From Propionivibrio sp. (GTDB lineage Bacteria; Pseudomonadota; Gammaproteobacteria; Burkholderiales; Rhodocyclaceae): a DNA stretch of 38,710 bases. Below, in pieces: positions 7,636-16,037 of this stretch (its first letter is position 1; every line of letters starts with the position of its first letter). Under the pieces are notes generated by a model. That model had not been told where the DNA came from and did not search any database. It saw only the letters and a list, made by a program, of their open reading frames with translations. The position numbers and the translations under genes are program-made. Location: contig JARKPC010000033.1 of the NCBI GenBank assembly GCA_029975435.1, forward strand, positions 1 to 38,710, written 5' to 3'.

Positions 7636-9186
7636 ATGAATCTGCTGAACCTGTCGGTTGCTGTCGATGATTTCTTCTGGAGCCAGATCATGATTTACGG
7701 TTGTCTGGGCGCCGGAATCTTTTTCTCCGTTCTCATGCGTTTTCCGCAGCTGCGCCTGATCAAGGACATGGTCGCCCAGTTGTTCGGCGGCAAGGCGTCG
7801 TCCAGCGGGGTGTCTTCGTTCCAGGGGTTCGCCATGGCGCTCGGCGGGCGGGTGGGTACCGGCAACATCACCGGCGTAGCTTCGGCGATTTTCTTCGGCG
7901 GCCCGGGCGCGGTGTTCTGGATGTGGGCCATCGCCTTCCTCGGTGCCGGTTCGGCCTACATCGAGTCGGCGCTGTCGCAGGTGTGGAAGGAGGAAGTCCA
8001 CGGTGAATACCGCGGCGGCCCGGCGTACTACATCGAAAAAGGGTTGAAGAGCCGCCCGCTCGGCATTGCCTTCGCGGTCCTCACCATCTTCGGTTGTGGA
8101 CTGGCCTTGCCGGGTATCCAGACCAATGCCTTCGCGCAGGCGGCGAAACTGTCGCTGGGCATGGAGTCGTGGATGTCCGGACTGTTGTACACGGGGCTGG
8201 TGGCGTACGTGGTCTTCGGCGGCGGACGACGCATCGCCAAGTCGGCCGAACGCATCGTTCCGTTCATGGCGATTGCCTACATCCTGATGGCGGCGGTGAT
8301 CCTGGTAGTGCATTACGATCGCATCTTCGGCGTGTTCGATCTGATCTTCAGTTGCGCCTTCAACATGAATGCGGTGTACGGCGCGGTGTTCGGCAAGGCC
8401 GTGCAGTGGGGCGTGAAGCGCGGCATCTTCTCGAACGAGGCGGGACAGGGCACGGGAGCCCAGGCCTCCGGGGCCGCCGAAGTGTCGCATCCGGCGAAGC
8501 AGGGGCTGGTCCAGGCGTTCTCGGTCTATGTCGACACGCTGCTGGTATGCACGGCGACGGCGGTCATGATTCTGGCCACCAACTCCTTCAACGTGGCCGA
8601 TCCGGTCAACCAGGGCGGGTTCATCCTGCAGCAGATCCAGGGTGTGCAGGCGTCCAACTTCACCCAGGTGGCGGTCAATTCGCTGGTTCCGAACGCCGGT
8701 GGTGCGTTCGTGGCCGTGGCGCTGTTCTTCTTCACCTTCACCACGGTGCTGGCCTACGCGTTCTATACCGATTCGAGCATCAGCTACCTGTTCAAGAACA
8801 ACGCCCAGGGCGCCGGTTTCAACGGTGCGATTCATTTCTTCCGTCTGGTGGTGGTCGCCTCGTCCTTCATCGGTGCGATCAGTTCGGTCGATGTGGTGTG
8901 GAATTTCGGTTCTGCGGCCGTCGGTGCCATGGCCTGGTTCAACATCGTGGTCATTCTGCTGCTCGCCAAGCCGGGAATTGCGACCCTGAGGGATTATGAG
9001 GAGCAAAAGCGGATGGGGCTGGACCCGGTCTTCGTTCCTTCGCGCTGCGGCATCAAGGATGCCGATATCTGGGAAGGCATCGCAGCCAATCGTTACCCGC
9101 AGCAACTCGCCGCTCTAAAGGCGAAGACCGAAGATTGCGAACCCGCGCAACTGGGGGAGCTTGAGGAAAAAACAGAAAACGCCTGA
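7636..9186 (+). CDS. Alanine/glycine:cation symporter (AgcS family)
   Basis: A 516-residue inner-membrane symporter (PF01235) that imports alanine or glycine with Na+ or H+. Family signatures are obvious: ALGGRVGTGNITGVASAI near residue 75, GPGAVFWMWAIAFLGAGSAYIESALSQ, EYRGGPAYYIEKGL, and GIFSNEAGQGTGAQASGAAE around residue 265. The C-terminal soluble tail after about residue 450 is longer than in many members. An intrinsic terminator follows 35 bases after the stop. The next gene is alanine dehydrogenase, so the pair forms an alanine uptake and catabolism module with separate transcription. Confidence 0.95.
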   Translation: MNLLNLSVAVDDFFWSQIMIYGCLGAGIFFSVLMRFPQLRLIKDMVAQLFGGKASSSGVSSFQGFAMALGGRVGTGNITGVASAIFFGGPGAVFWMWAIAFLGAGSAYIESALSQVWKEEVHGEYRGGPAYYIEKGLKSRPLGIAFAVLTIFGCGLALPGIQTNAFAQAAKLSLGMESWMSGLLYTGLVAYVVFGGGRRIAKSAERIVPFMAIAYILMAAVILVVHYDRIFGVFDLIFSCAFNMNAVYGAVFGKAVQWGVKRGIFSNEAGQGTGAQASGAAEVSHPAKQGLVQAFSVYVDTLLVCTATAVMILATNSFNVADPVNQGGFILQQIQGVQASNFTQVAVNSLVPNAGGAFVAVALFFFTFTTVLAYAFYTDSSISYLFKNNAQGAGFNGAIHFFRLVVVASSFIGAISSVDVVWNFGSAAVGAMAWFNIVVILLLAKPGIATLRDYEEQKRMGLDPVFVPSRCGIKDADIWEGIAANRYPQQLAALKAKTEDCEPAQLGELEEKTENA

Positions 9187-9220
9187 TTGATCCGGCCCTT
9201 AAGGTCCGGGACGTTGCCAA

Positions 9221-9248
9221 CCCTCCGCCGATCGCGGAGGGTTTTTTT
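9221..9248 (+). terminator. Intrinsic terminator after the AgcS gene
   Basis: CCCTCCGC (9221-9228) pairs perfectly with GCGGAGGG (9234-9241) around a 5-base loop and is followed by seven T residues (9242-9248). This is a textbook rho-independent terminator. A second imperfect palindrome centred on CCTTAAGG (about 9192-9209) lies just upstream. Confidence 0.92.
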
Positions 9249-9268
9249 ATGCCCGGGGTAAGGCCCAT

Positions 9269-9301
9269 ATTATTAGAAAATCTTATAAAAAATGAAATAA
9301 T
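9269..9301 (+). promoter_or_regulatory. AT-rich symmetric element upstream of ald
   Basis: A markedly AT-rich stretch in otherwise GC-rich DNA lies 80-110 bases before the ald start. ATTATT (9269-9274) mirrors AATAAT (9296-9301), with a TATAAA (9284-9289) in the middle. It suits a promoter or an Lrp/AsnC- or LysR-type site, since ald genes are often amino-acid responsive. No convincing -35 box is visible. Confidence 0.35.
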
Positions 9302-9381
9302 TTAATGTCTCTGTATTTGTTGCAGTGCTTGGAGAAAAATGGCGGCGTCGTTTCCATTCAACAGGTCCCTGGAGAGCTTCC

Positions 9382-10497
9382 ATGAAAATCGGCGTGCCAA
9401 AGGAAATAAAGAACCATGAATACCGAGTTGGATTGACCCCGGCCAGCGTGCGTGAGTTGACCGCGCGCGGACACGGTGTTCTCGTTCAGAATGGGGCCGG
9501 GTCGGCCATTGGTCTGACCGACGAGCAATATGTGGCCGCCGGGGCGCAGCTGGCGCCCGATGCGGCTACGGTATTTGCCGCCTCGGACATGATCGTCAAG
9601 GTCAAGGAACCGCAGCCGCAGGAATGCGCAATGCTGCGCCAGGGCCAGATCCTGTACACCTATTTGCATCTGGCGCCCGATCCTGACCAGACGGCGGCGC
9701 TGGTCAAGTCCGGAGCGGTGTGCATTGCCTACGAGACCATTACCGGCCCGGGTGGTGGGTTGCCGTTACTGGCTCCGATGAGCGAGGTCGCCGGGCGCAT
9801 GGCGGTCCAGGCCGGCGCCGCGCACCTGGAAAAATCCAAGGGAGGCATGGGCGTCCTGCTCGGAGGGGTGCCTGGCGTTCCGCCGGCGCATGTGGTGGTG
9901 ATCGGCGCCGGCATGGTCGGCACCAACGCCCTGCAGATGGCCGTCGGCCTTGGAACACGGGTTACCGTGATCGACAAGAACGTGGATCGCCTGCGCCATC
10001 TCGACCTGATTTTCGGCAACCGCATCACCACGCTGTTCTCGACGGCTCATACCATAGAGGAAGCGGTGCTCGATGCCGACCTGGTGATCGGCGGCGTGCT
10101 GATTCCCGGCGCGGCGGCGCCCAAGCTGGTGACCGCGAGCATGGTTTCGCGCATGAAGCCGGGCGCGGTGGTCGTCGACGTGGCCATCGACCAGGGCGGT
10201 TGCTTTGAAACCTCACACGCCACCACGCACGCCGAACCGACTTACGTGGTCGACGGGGTGGTGCATTACTGCGTGGCGAACATGCCCGGCGCGGTTGCAC
10301 GGACCTCCACCTTCGCCCTGAACAACGCCACCATCGGCCATGCCATTGCTCTGGCCGACAAGGGCTGGAAAAAGGCGATGAAGGATGACGCGCATCTGCG
10401 CAACGGCCTCAACGTGGCGCTCGGCAAAGTGACGTACGCAGCGGTAGCGCAGGATCTCGGCTATCCATTCACCGCTCCCGATACGTTGCTAAATTGA
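9382..10497 (+). CDS. ald: Alanine dehydrogenase
   Basis: A 371-residue enzyme, exactly the usual family length. It catalyses reversible NAD-dependent oxidative deamination of L-alanine to pyruvate and ammonia in the cytoplasm. The N-terminus MKIGVPKEIKNHEYRVGLTP carries the conserved substrate-contacting Arg15. A KVKEPQ segment holds the catalytic Lys near residue 75, and YTYLHLAPD holds the catalytic His96. The NAD Rossmann motif VVVIGAGMVGTNA follows the middle of the protein. The ATG at 9382 is preceded by GGAGAG at good spacing; an upstream in-frame ATG would add 19 non-homologous residues. With the preceding alanine symporter it allows growth on alanine. Confidence 0.97.
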   Translation: MKIGVPKEIKNHEYRVGLTPASVRELTARGHGVLVQNGAGSAIGLTDEQYVAAGAQLAPDAATVFAASDMIVKVKEPQPQECAMLRQGQILYTYLHLAPDPDQTAALVKSGAVCIAYETITGPGGGLPLLAPMSEVAGRMAVQAGAAHLEKSKGGMGVLLGGVPGVPPAHVVVIGAGMVGTNALQMAVGLGTRVTVIDKNVDRLRHLDLIFGNRITTLFSTAHTIEEAVLDADLVIGGVLIPGAAAPKLVTASMVSRMKPGAVVVDVAIDQGGCFETSHATTHAEPTYVVDGVVHYCVANMPGAVARTSTFALNNATIGHAIALADKGWKKAMKDDAHLRNGLNVALGKVTYAAVAQDLGYPFTAPDTLLN

Positions 10498-10799
10498 TAC
10501 AGCTTTCTGACGCGGCTGACTGCGTAAAAACGACCGGGGGGTGGCCTCGTGACGAAAGAAGATGCCTGCACAGGCCCGAAAATGCAGGCTTGAGGGGTAA
10601 CAGTGGCGGGGGGTGATGGGCCCGGAACGAGCACCGCGCCATCGTTTTGCATCAGCCCGTAATCGCGAAAGCGGTTTGCCTTGGGGAGACACGGAGGGGT
10701 ATGCTCCGCGTCTCCCCAACGTATCTTTGGGGTCGTGCCGTCTGTGTTCCAGTGGTCATGGACCGGTGGCGGCTGAAAAAAGAAGGCGAGGCTCATCAA
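10498..10799 (+). promoter_or_regulatory. Kup leader region with two hairpins
   Basis: This 302-base gap holds no credible gene. GCCTGCA (10564-10570) pairs with TGCAGGC (10583-10589) and may mark the end of the ald transcript, although no T-run follows. A much stronger hairpin has arms at 10681-10696 and 10704-10719 (TTGGGGAGAC in the 5' arm), 15 of 16 positions pairing around a 7-base loop (GGGTATG). It sits about 80 bases before the kup start and could be a leader control element or a factor-dependent terminator. Confidence 0.5.
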
Positions 10800-12683
10800 A
10801 TGCAACATGGAACGACACGAACCCGCTCGCAGCAGGCGGCGCTGGCGCTGGCGGCGCTGGGGGTGGTCTATGGCGACATCGGCACCAGTCCGCTGTATAC
10901 GATCAAGGAAGTTTTTGCCGGCGTGCATCCCATACCGCTCAACCCAGCCAACGTTCTGGGCATTCTTTCCCTGATTCTTTGGTCGCTGATCATCGTCGTT
11001 TCGGTCAAGTACGTGGTGTTCATCATGCGCGCCGACAACCGCGGCGAAGGCGGCATCATGGCCATGATCGCGCTGGCCCTGCATACTGCGCGCGGCGACC
11101 GCAAACGCGAAAAGGCCATCATGCTGGCCGGCCTGGTCGGCGCCGGGATGTTCTATGGCGACGGCATGATCACCCCGGCGATCTCCGTGCTCTCCGCGCT
11201 CGAAGGGCTGGAAGTGGCCACGCCGCTGCTCAAGCCTTACGTCCTGCCGGCGACACTGGCCGTGCTGTTCTTCCTGTTCTTCTTCCAGAAACGGGGAACC
11301 GGTTCGGTCGGCGCCATGTTCGGGCCGATCATGATCCTGTGGTTCTCGACCCTGGCGGTTCTGGGTGTTTCCAACATCGTGACCAATCCGGCCGTCCTCG
11401 GCGCGGTGAATCCATTGCATGGCCTGGGTTTCCTGTACGAAAACCGCGGGTTGGCGCTGGTCGCCATGGGCGCGGTGGTCCTCTCGGTGACCGGGGCGGA
11501 AGCGCTTTACGCCGATATGGGACATTTCGGTGCCAAGCCGATTCGCCAGGCGTGGTTCTTCTTCGTGCTGCCGTCGTTGATGCTCAATTATTTCGGTCAG
11601 GGAGCGTTGATCCTGGCCCGGCCGGAGGCAGTCGAGAATCCGTTCTACCATCAGGCGCCGGCGTGGATGCTTTATCCGCTGGTGGGGCTGGCGACCGTGG
11701 CCACAGTGATCGCTTCGCAGGCGGTTATCTCCGGGGCGTTCTCGGTGTCCCGGCAAGCCATGCAGCTGGGCTTCCTGCCGCGCTTCGAGGTCAAGCACAC
11801 CTCGGAAAAGGAACAGGGTCAGGTGTATCTGCCCGGCGTCAACTGGGGATTGTTCTGCGCTGTGGCCATCCTCGTGCTCGGCTTCCGCTCCAGCTCGAAC
11901 ATTGCCGCGGCCTACGGCATCGCCGTGACCGGCGACATGGTGATCACCTCCTGCCTGGCTGCCTTCGTGGCCGCCAAGTCCTGGAAATGGGGATGGACGC
12001 GCGCGGCGGCCCTGTTTGCGGTCTTTCTGGTTGTCGAAGTCACTTTCCTTTCCGCCAATGTGCTGAAGATTCCCGACGGCGGCTGGTTCCCGCTGGCAGC
12101 CGGATCGCTCGTCTTCCTGATCATGAGTACCTGGAAGCGTGGCGGCCAGTTGCTGACGGAACGTACCAGCGGCGAGGCCATCGAACTGGACATGTTCATC
12201 GATGCGTTGTTGATTTCCGAACCGGTGCGCGTGGCTGGCACGGCGGTGTTCATGACGTCCAACAACAACCGTGTGCCCAACGCCATGTTGCACAACCTGA
12301 TGCACAACAAGGTGCTGCATGAGCGCGTGCTGGTGCTGTCGGTGGAAGTGTTCGACGTGCCGTACGTTCCCGAAATCGACCGGGTTGAAATCAAGGAATT
12401 GAAGGGCGGCTTCTACAGGGTGACCGTGCAGTACGGGTTCAAGGACGAACCCGATATCCCGGCCGCGCTGGCTCTGTGTTCCGAGAAAGGCATTGAGTTC
12501 GACATGATGGAGACGTCGTTCTTCCTCGGGCGTGCCACGCTGATTCCGAAGGTGGGATCGGAAATGATGTATTGGCGCGAAAAGCTTTTCGTCATGATGT
12601 ACCGCAACGCCAGCACCGCCATGAGCTTCTACAAGATCCCGACCAACCGCGTCGTCGAACTGGGCGCGCAGGTCGTCCTGTAA
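10800..12683 (+). CDS. kup: Kup/Trk-type low-affinity potassium transporter
   Basis: A 627-residue protein of the KUP/HAK/KT family, normal in length. It takes up K+, probably with H+, across the inner membrane. The family hallmark GVVYGDIGTSPLYTIKE lies near residues 18-34, followed by about 12 hydrophobic segments up to about residue 450 (for example EGGIMAMIAL, GDGMITPAISVLSALEGL, TGAEALYADMGHFG). A cytoplasmic C-terminal domain of about 170 residues follows, containing MTSNNNRVPNAMLHNLMHN. The ATG at 10800 is preceded by GGCGAGG; upstream in-frame starts fall in the leader and lack family character. Its stop is one base from that of the convergent DUF1343 gene. Confidence 0.96.
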   Translation: MQHGTTRTRSQQAALALAALGVVYGDIGTSPLYTIKEVFAGVHPIPLNPANVLGILSLILWSLIIVVSVKYVVFIMRADNRGEGGIMAMIALALHTARGDRKREKAIMLAGLVGAGMFYGDGMITPAISVLSALEGLEVATPLLKPYVLPATLAVLFFLFFFQKRGTGSVGAMFGPIMILWFSTLAVLGVSNIVTNPAVLGAVNPLHGLGFLYENRGLALVAMGAVVLSVTGAEALYADMGHFGAKPIRQAWFFFVLPSLMLNYFGQGALILARPEAVENPFYHQAPAWMLYPLVGLATVATVIASQAVISGAFSVSRQAMQLGFLPRFEVKHTSEKEQGQVYLPGVNWGLFCAVAILVLGFRSSSNIAAAYGIAVTGDMVITSCLAAFVAAKSWKWGWTRAAALFAVFLVVEVTFLSANVLKIPDGGWFPLAAGSLVFLIMSTWKRGGQLLTERTSGEAIELDMFIDALLISEPVRVAGTAVFMTSNNNRVPNAMLHNLMHNKVLHERVLVLSVEVFDVPYVPEIDRVEIKELKGGFYRVTVQYGFKDEPDIPAALALCSEKGIEFDMMETSFFLGRATLIPKVGSEMMYWREKLFVMMYRNASTAMSFYKIPTNRVVELGAQVVL

Positions 12684-12684
12684 C

Positions 12685-13893
12685 TCAGTACAACAGGAAC
12701 TCCGGACGTGCCGCCGTCCAGGCGGCTTCGTCGGTGCGTGCCAGGGCGTCGAGATCGCCGGGGGCGGCTGCCGGATCGTCAACCCACTCGCGCAGTATCG
12801 GGCTGCCGTTGATCAGGTCGATCGCCAGGCGGTCGTGCTCGTATTCGTAGGCGAAATCCCGCCATAGCGGATAATCCGGATATTGCCGGCGGATAGCCTT
12901 GAACGCCAGCGTCTGCAGCCGCCATGGGCGGAAAATTTGATGCCGGTAGCTGCTGTCCTCGACATGCATCTGCACGCCGTGGCACAGCTTGCCGGCGTGT
13001 TTGTGGAAGGTCGGCTCGAACCAGCACTCGCGCAGCCGGCAGCCGTCCAGCCAATCCGGCGCGAGGCTGTGCATCTCGGCGATCACGGCGCGGGCATCGA
13101 TATCCGGTGCGCCGAACAGTTCGAGCGGGCGCGTCGTGCCACGGCCTTCCGACAGGGTGGTGCCTTCCAGCATCACCGTTCCGGCGTAACAGCGCGCCAT
13201 CCACAGGTTGGGCGCATTCGGGCTGGGATTGATCCAGGTGCGTTCGCCGAGCGGCCAGCCGAAACCCGGTGCGGCCTCGGGCTGCCAGCCATCCATGGTA
13301 ATCACCTCGCACTCGACATCGAGCCCGAGTTCGGCAATGAACCAGCGTGCCAGTTCGCCCATCGTCAGTCCGTGGCGCATGGGCAGCGGGCCGGCACCGA
13401 CAAAGCTTTCCCAGCCGGAGCGCAGCGTCAACCCCTCGACCGGCCGGCCCGCCGGGTTGGGGCGATCCAGCACCCAAACCGCCTTGCCGTGTTGCGCCGC
13501 GGCTTCGAGCATGTAGCGCAGGGTAGTGATGAAGGTGTAGATGCGGCAGCCGAGATCCTGCAGGTCGATCAGCAGTACGTCGAAGGTGTCCAGCATGGCC
13601 GGAGTCGGACGCCGTACTTCGCCGTACAGGCTGAATACAGGAATGCCGTGCTGCGGATCGAGGAAGTCGAGCGATTCGACCATGTTGTCCTGCTTGTCGC
13701 CGCGCAGTCCGTGTTGCGGACCGAAGGCGGCGGCGAGGTGCAGATCGGGCAGCGCGGCGAGCGCGTCGATGGCGTGCGTCAGATCGGCGGTGACCGAGGC
13801 CGGGTGGGCGAGAAGGGCCAGGCGCTTGCCGGCCAGCGGTTTGCGCAGGGCGGGTTCGGCCAGCAGACGATCGAGTCCAAGGCGAATCGGCAT
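12685..13893 (-). CDS. DUF1343 / NamZ-like protein (exo-beta-N-acetylmuramidase family)
   Basis: A 402-residue protein of the PF07075 family. Members such as NamZ of Bacillus and Tannerella cleave terminal N-acetylmuramic acid from peptidoglycan fragments. Conserved blocks include FGPQHGLRG, VFSLYGEVRRPTPAML, DVLLIDLQDLGCRIYTFITTL, VLDRPNPAGR, NPSPNAPNLWMARCYAGTVMLEGT and LSEGRGTTRPLELFGAP. Unlike secreted members, the N-terminus (MPIRLGLDRLLAEPALRKPL) shows no signal peptide, so it may act in the cytoplasm on imported muropeptides. It stands alone between convergent kup and a divergent small ORF. Family membership is secure; the location and substrate are inferred. Confidence 0.85.
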   Translation of the reverse strand: MPIRLGLDRLLAEPALRKPLAGKRLALLAHPASVTADLTHAIDALAALPDLHLAAAFGPQHGLRGDKQDNMVESLDFLDPQHGIPVFSLYGEVRRPTPAMLDTFDVLLIDLQDLGCRIYTFITTLRYMLEAAAQHGKAVWVLDRPNPAGRPVEGLTLRSGWESFVGAGPLPMRHGLTMGELARWFIAELGLDVECEVITMDGWQPEAAPGFGWPLGERTWINPSPNAPNLWMARCYAGTVMLEGTTLSEGRGTTRPLELFGAPDIDARAVIAEMHSLAPDWLDGCRLRECWFEPTFHKHAGKLCHGVQMHVEDSSYRHQIFRPWRLQTLAFKAIRRQYPDYPLWRDFAYEYEHDRLAIDLINGSPILREWVDDPAAAPGDLDALARTDEAAWTAARPEFLLY

Positions 13894-14022
13894 GGGGTGT
13901 CAGTCCTGATTTCCAAGACGCGGAAGTTTACAGCGAAGTCGCGGATTGATGTCTGAAATGACCGCTTAACATTCGCCCGGTAAGGTCTGTTCCAAGCGGT
14001 TCAATTTCCCGGAGCGGCCGAT

Positions 14023-14130
14023 ATGACCCCCAAGCAGATCCTGGACGAAGTGGAAGATGTGCTCGAGCGACTCTTCGCCAAGTATTTTTTCGGCGAATGG
14101 ACCATCCCTTGGCTGCCTGACGATCTGTAG
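14023..14130 (+). CDS. Small ORF, 35 residues, unknown function
   Basis: ATG at 14023 with GGAG eight bases upstream (14011-14014) and TAG at 14128. The peptide begins MTPKQILDEVEDVLERLFAK and ends EWTIPWLPDDL. It has an amphipathic acidic helix followed by a tryptophan-rich tail and no transmembrane segment. It lies in a gap between two divergent genes and points at the end of the glycosyltransferase gene. A weak TTGATG/TAACAT promoter pair (about 13946-13972) precedes it. Good ribosome-binding site and composition make translation plausible, but without comparison it could be chance. Confidence 0.45.
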   Translation: MTPKQILDEVEDVLERLFAKYFFGEWTIPWLPDDL

Positions 14131-14154
14131 GAAACATTATCTGCTTCTTCGGGT

Positions 14155-15162
14155 TCACGTACGCGGAATGCGTTGCAGCGCGTCGAGCATCTGGCCGGTG
14201 GCCGTGGCCCACGAGAATTCCTCGGCCCGTCGCCGCGCCTGTTTTCTTGGGAGCTTCAAGGCTTGCAGGCAGGCTTCGCGCAGATCTTCGTGCATGACTC
14301 CCCCTCCGGACTGCCCGATGACGTCGATCGGGCCGGCGACGGGGAAAGCGGCGACCGGTGTGCCGCAGGCCATCGATTCGACCATGACCAGCCCGAAGGT
14401 GTCCGTCACGCTGGGGAATACCATGACGTCAGCCGAGCGGTAGAGACGGGCCAGCGCTTCGCCGCCGAGCACGCCAAGCCAGCGCGCCGCCGGATATCGT
14501 GACTGCAAGCGCTGCCGTGCAGGCCCTTCCCCGGCAATCCATTTTTCTCCCGGCAAGTCCAGGCGGAGGAAAGCGTCGACCTGCTTCTCCACGGCGATTC
14601 GTCCGACATACAGGAATACCGGCCGGTCGGCCGGTCGTTCCATGCGGTCGCCATGATCGCTGAAGGTCTCGAGATCGACGCCGCGCGACCACAGACGGGC
14701 GCCGTGGAATCCACGCGCCTTGAGATCATTGACGATGGCAGGCGTCGGCGCCAGGGTCGCCCGCGCCGCGTTGTGGAAGCGGCGCAGCAGGGCATAGGTC
14801 CAGCGCACCGGCAGGCGGAAGCGCGCTTCGACGTATTCGGGAAAGCGGCTGTGATAGGCCGTGGTGAATGGCCATCGCCGGCGCACGGCGATCCGCCGTG
14901 CCAGCCAGCCGAGCGGGCCTTCCGTGGCGATATGCAGACAGTCCGGAGCGAAGCGATCAATATGCCGGGCCAGCTCTCCCTCCCGCGTGATGGCCAGGCT
15001 GATCTCCGGGTAGGTCGGGCAGGGAATGGAGCGAAAGCCGAGTGGCGAAATGATTTCGACGGAATGTCCTTGACGTTGGAGCTCCCGGCGCGTCATCTTG
15101 AGCGTGCGCACGACGCCATTGACCTGCGGTTCCCAGGCGTCGGTGATGATCAGAATCTTCAT
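14155..15162 (-). CDS. Glycosyltransferase family 4 protein
   Basis: A 335-residue GT-B fold glycosyltransferase. The N-terminal acceptor domain opens with MKILIITDAWEPQVNGVVRT, very like alpha-mannosyl or sulfoquinovosyl-type GT4 enzymes. The C-terminal donor domain has FLYVGRIAVEKQVDAFL, WIAGEGPARQRL and the EX7E-type segment PSVTDTFGLVMVESMACGTPVAAF. It uses a nucleotide sugar and is likely membrane-associated. It follows olsA by 21 bases and has a good Shine-Dalgarno (GGAAGGAA) before the ATG at 15162, so it is probably the third gene of the olsBA operon. A role in glycosylating a lipid is suggested by context only; the sugar and acceptor are unknown. Confidence 0.88.
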   Translation of the reverse strand: MKILIITDAWEPQVNGVVRTLKMTRRELQRQGHSVEIISPLGFRSIPCPTYPEISLAITREGELARHIDRFAPDCLHIATEGPLGWLARRIAVRRRWPFTTAYHSRFPEYVEARFRLPVRWTYALLRRFHNAARATLAPTPAIVNDLKARGFHGARLWSRGVDLETFSDHGDRMERPADRPVFLYVGRIAVEKQVDAFLRLDLPGEKWIAGEGPARQRLQSRYPAARWLGVLGGEALARLYRSADVMVFPSVTDTFGLVMVESMACGTPVAAFPVAGPIDVIGQSGGGVMHEDLREACLQALKLPRKQARRRAEEFSWATATGQMLDALQRIPRT

Positions 15163-15183
15163 GCGTTCCTTCCGAATTCAGGC

Positions 15184-16005
15184 TCAGGAGTGGCTGGCTG
15201 CGCCCTGGCAGGAGGGCGGCAGCGCTTCAGTGTCGGCGAATCCCGGACGCTCTTTCGTCTCGGTTGTTTCAGGGGAGTCATCGGTCGGCAGGCCCAGGCC
15301 AAAAGCGATTGCGCCTCGGGCCATCGCAGCGATCTGTCGACGCGAGGATTCGTCGGGCGTGATCGCCGGGGTCTGGCGCAGGCGCACGGTCAGCGATCGG
15401 CTGGCAACGATTGCCGCCATGCATTCGGCCATTGACGTTTCGCCGGCGTAGGCCGGCACCGAGGTGCGCTGGCCACGCGCGTCGAAGTAGGCGAGGGCGA
15501 CCGGCTGCACCGGTCGGCCGCAGTCGATAGCCGGCTGCAACAACGCGCCGTGAAAGGGCAGGACGCGCGTACCGTCAGAGGTGGTTCCTTCGGGAAAGAC
15601 GGCCACGTCCTTGCCGGACGACAGCATGGCAGCGATTTTCAGGTTGATTTCCAGAGCATGGCTGCCTCGGCCGCGCCGCAGGAACAGCGTGTCGGTGTTT
15701 GCTGCCAGCCAGCCGGCCAGCGGCCAGTGGCGGACCTCCGCTTTCGATACGAAGGCCATCGGGCGAGCGGCGTTGAGCACAAAGATGTCGAGCCACGAGA
15801 TGTGGTTGGCGACGATCAGGCTTCCGCGCGACGCACCACTGAACCCCGTGTCGAGGCGAATCGCGAGAATCTCCAGCAATTGCCGCGACCAGCGCTGCTT
15901 GAGCCAGAGCCGGCAGGCGTCGTTGAGGAAACGGTAGGTGCAGGCGATGGTCAGCGCGCCCCACAGCAGGTGCAGCCCGAGGCGCGCGTAGCGCACGGCC
16001 TGCAA
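15184..16005 (-). CDS. olsA: Lysophospholipid/ornithine-lipid O-acyltransferase (PlsC family, OlsA-like)
   Basis: A PlsC-type acyltransferase of up to 273 residues. The catalytic block NHISWLDIF and the second block FPEGTTSDGTRVLPFHGALL are intact, and a hydrophobic N-terminal anchor is present. As the gene lies 32 bases after olsB, it most likely acylates lyso-ornithine lipid to ornithine lipid at the inner membrane. A general 1-acylglycerol-3-phosphate acyltransferase activity cannot be excluded. No ATG is available at the 5' end; candidate starts are TTG at 16005 or GTG at 15996, so the start is uncertain. The C-terminal 40 residues are low-complexity and acidic to polar. Confidence 0.8.
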   Translation of the reverse strand: MQAVRYARLGLHLLWGALTIACTYRFLNDACRLWLKQRWSRQLLEILAIRLDTGFSGASRGSLIVANHISWLDIFVLNAARPMAFVSKAEVRHWPLAGWLAANTDTLFLRRGRGSHALEINLKIAAMLSSGKDVAVFPEGTTSDGTRVLPFHGALLQPAIDCGRPVQPVALAYFDARGQRTSVPAYAGETSMAECMAAIVASRSLTVRLRQTPAITPDESSRRQIAAMARGAIAFGLGLPTDDSPETTETKERPGFADTEALPPSCQGAASHS

Positions 16006-16037
16006 CGGCCGCGGCGTGCGTGTTTGGAATCCGGTTT

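Noticed and set aside
7585..9105. Minus-strand open frame opposite the AgcS gene
   Set aside because: Antisense shadow with His/Arg/Glu-rich composition; the plus strand carries the complete AgcS signature.
10498..10799. Known K+ or c-di-AMP riboswitch upstream of kup
   Set aside because: Apart from the hairpins, I could not recognise the conserved ydaO or ykkC-type core sequences; only generic stems are visible.
10461..12782. Very long minus-strand open frame opposite kup
   Set aside because: It is the complement of kup, with Arg/His/Gln-rich composition and no recognisable domain, while kup has all family motifs.
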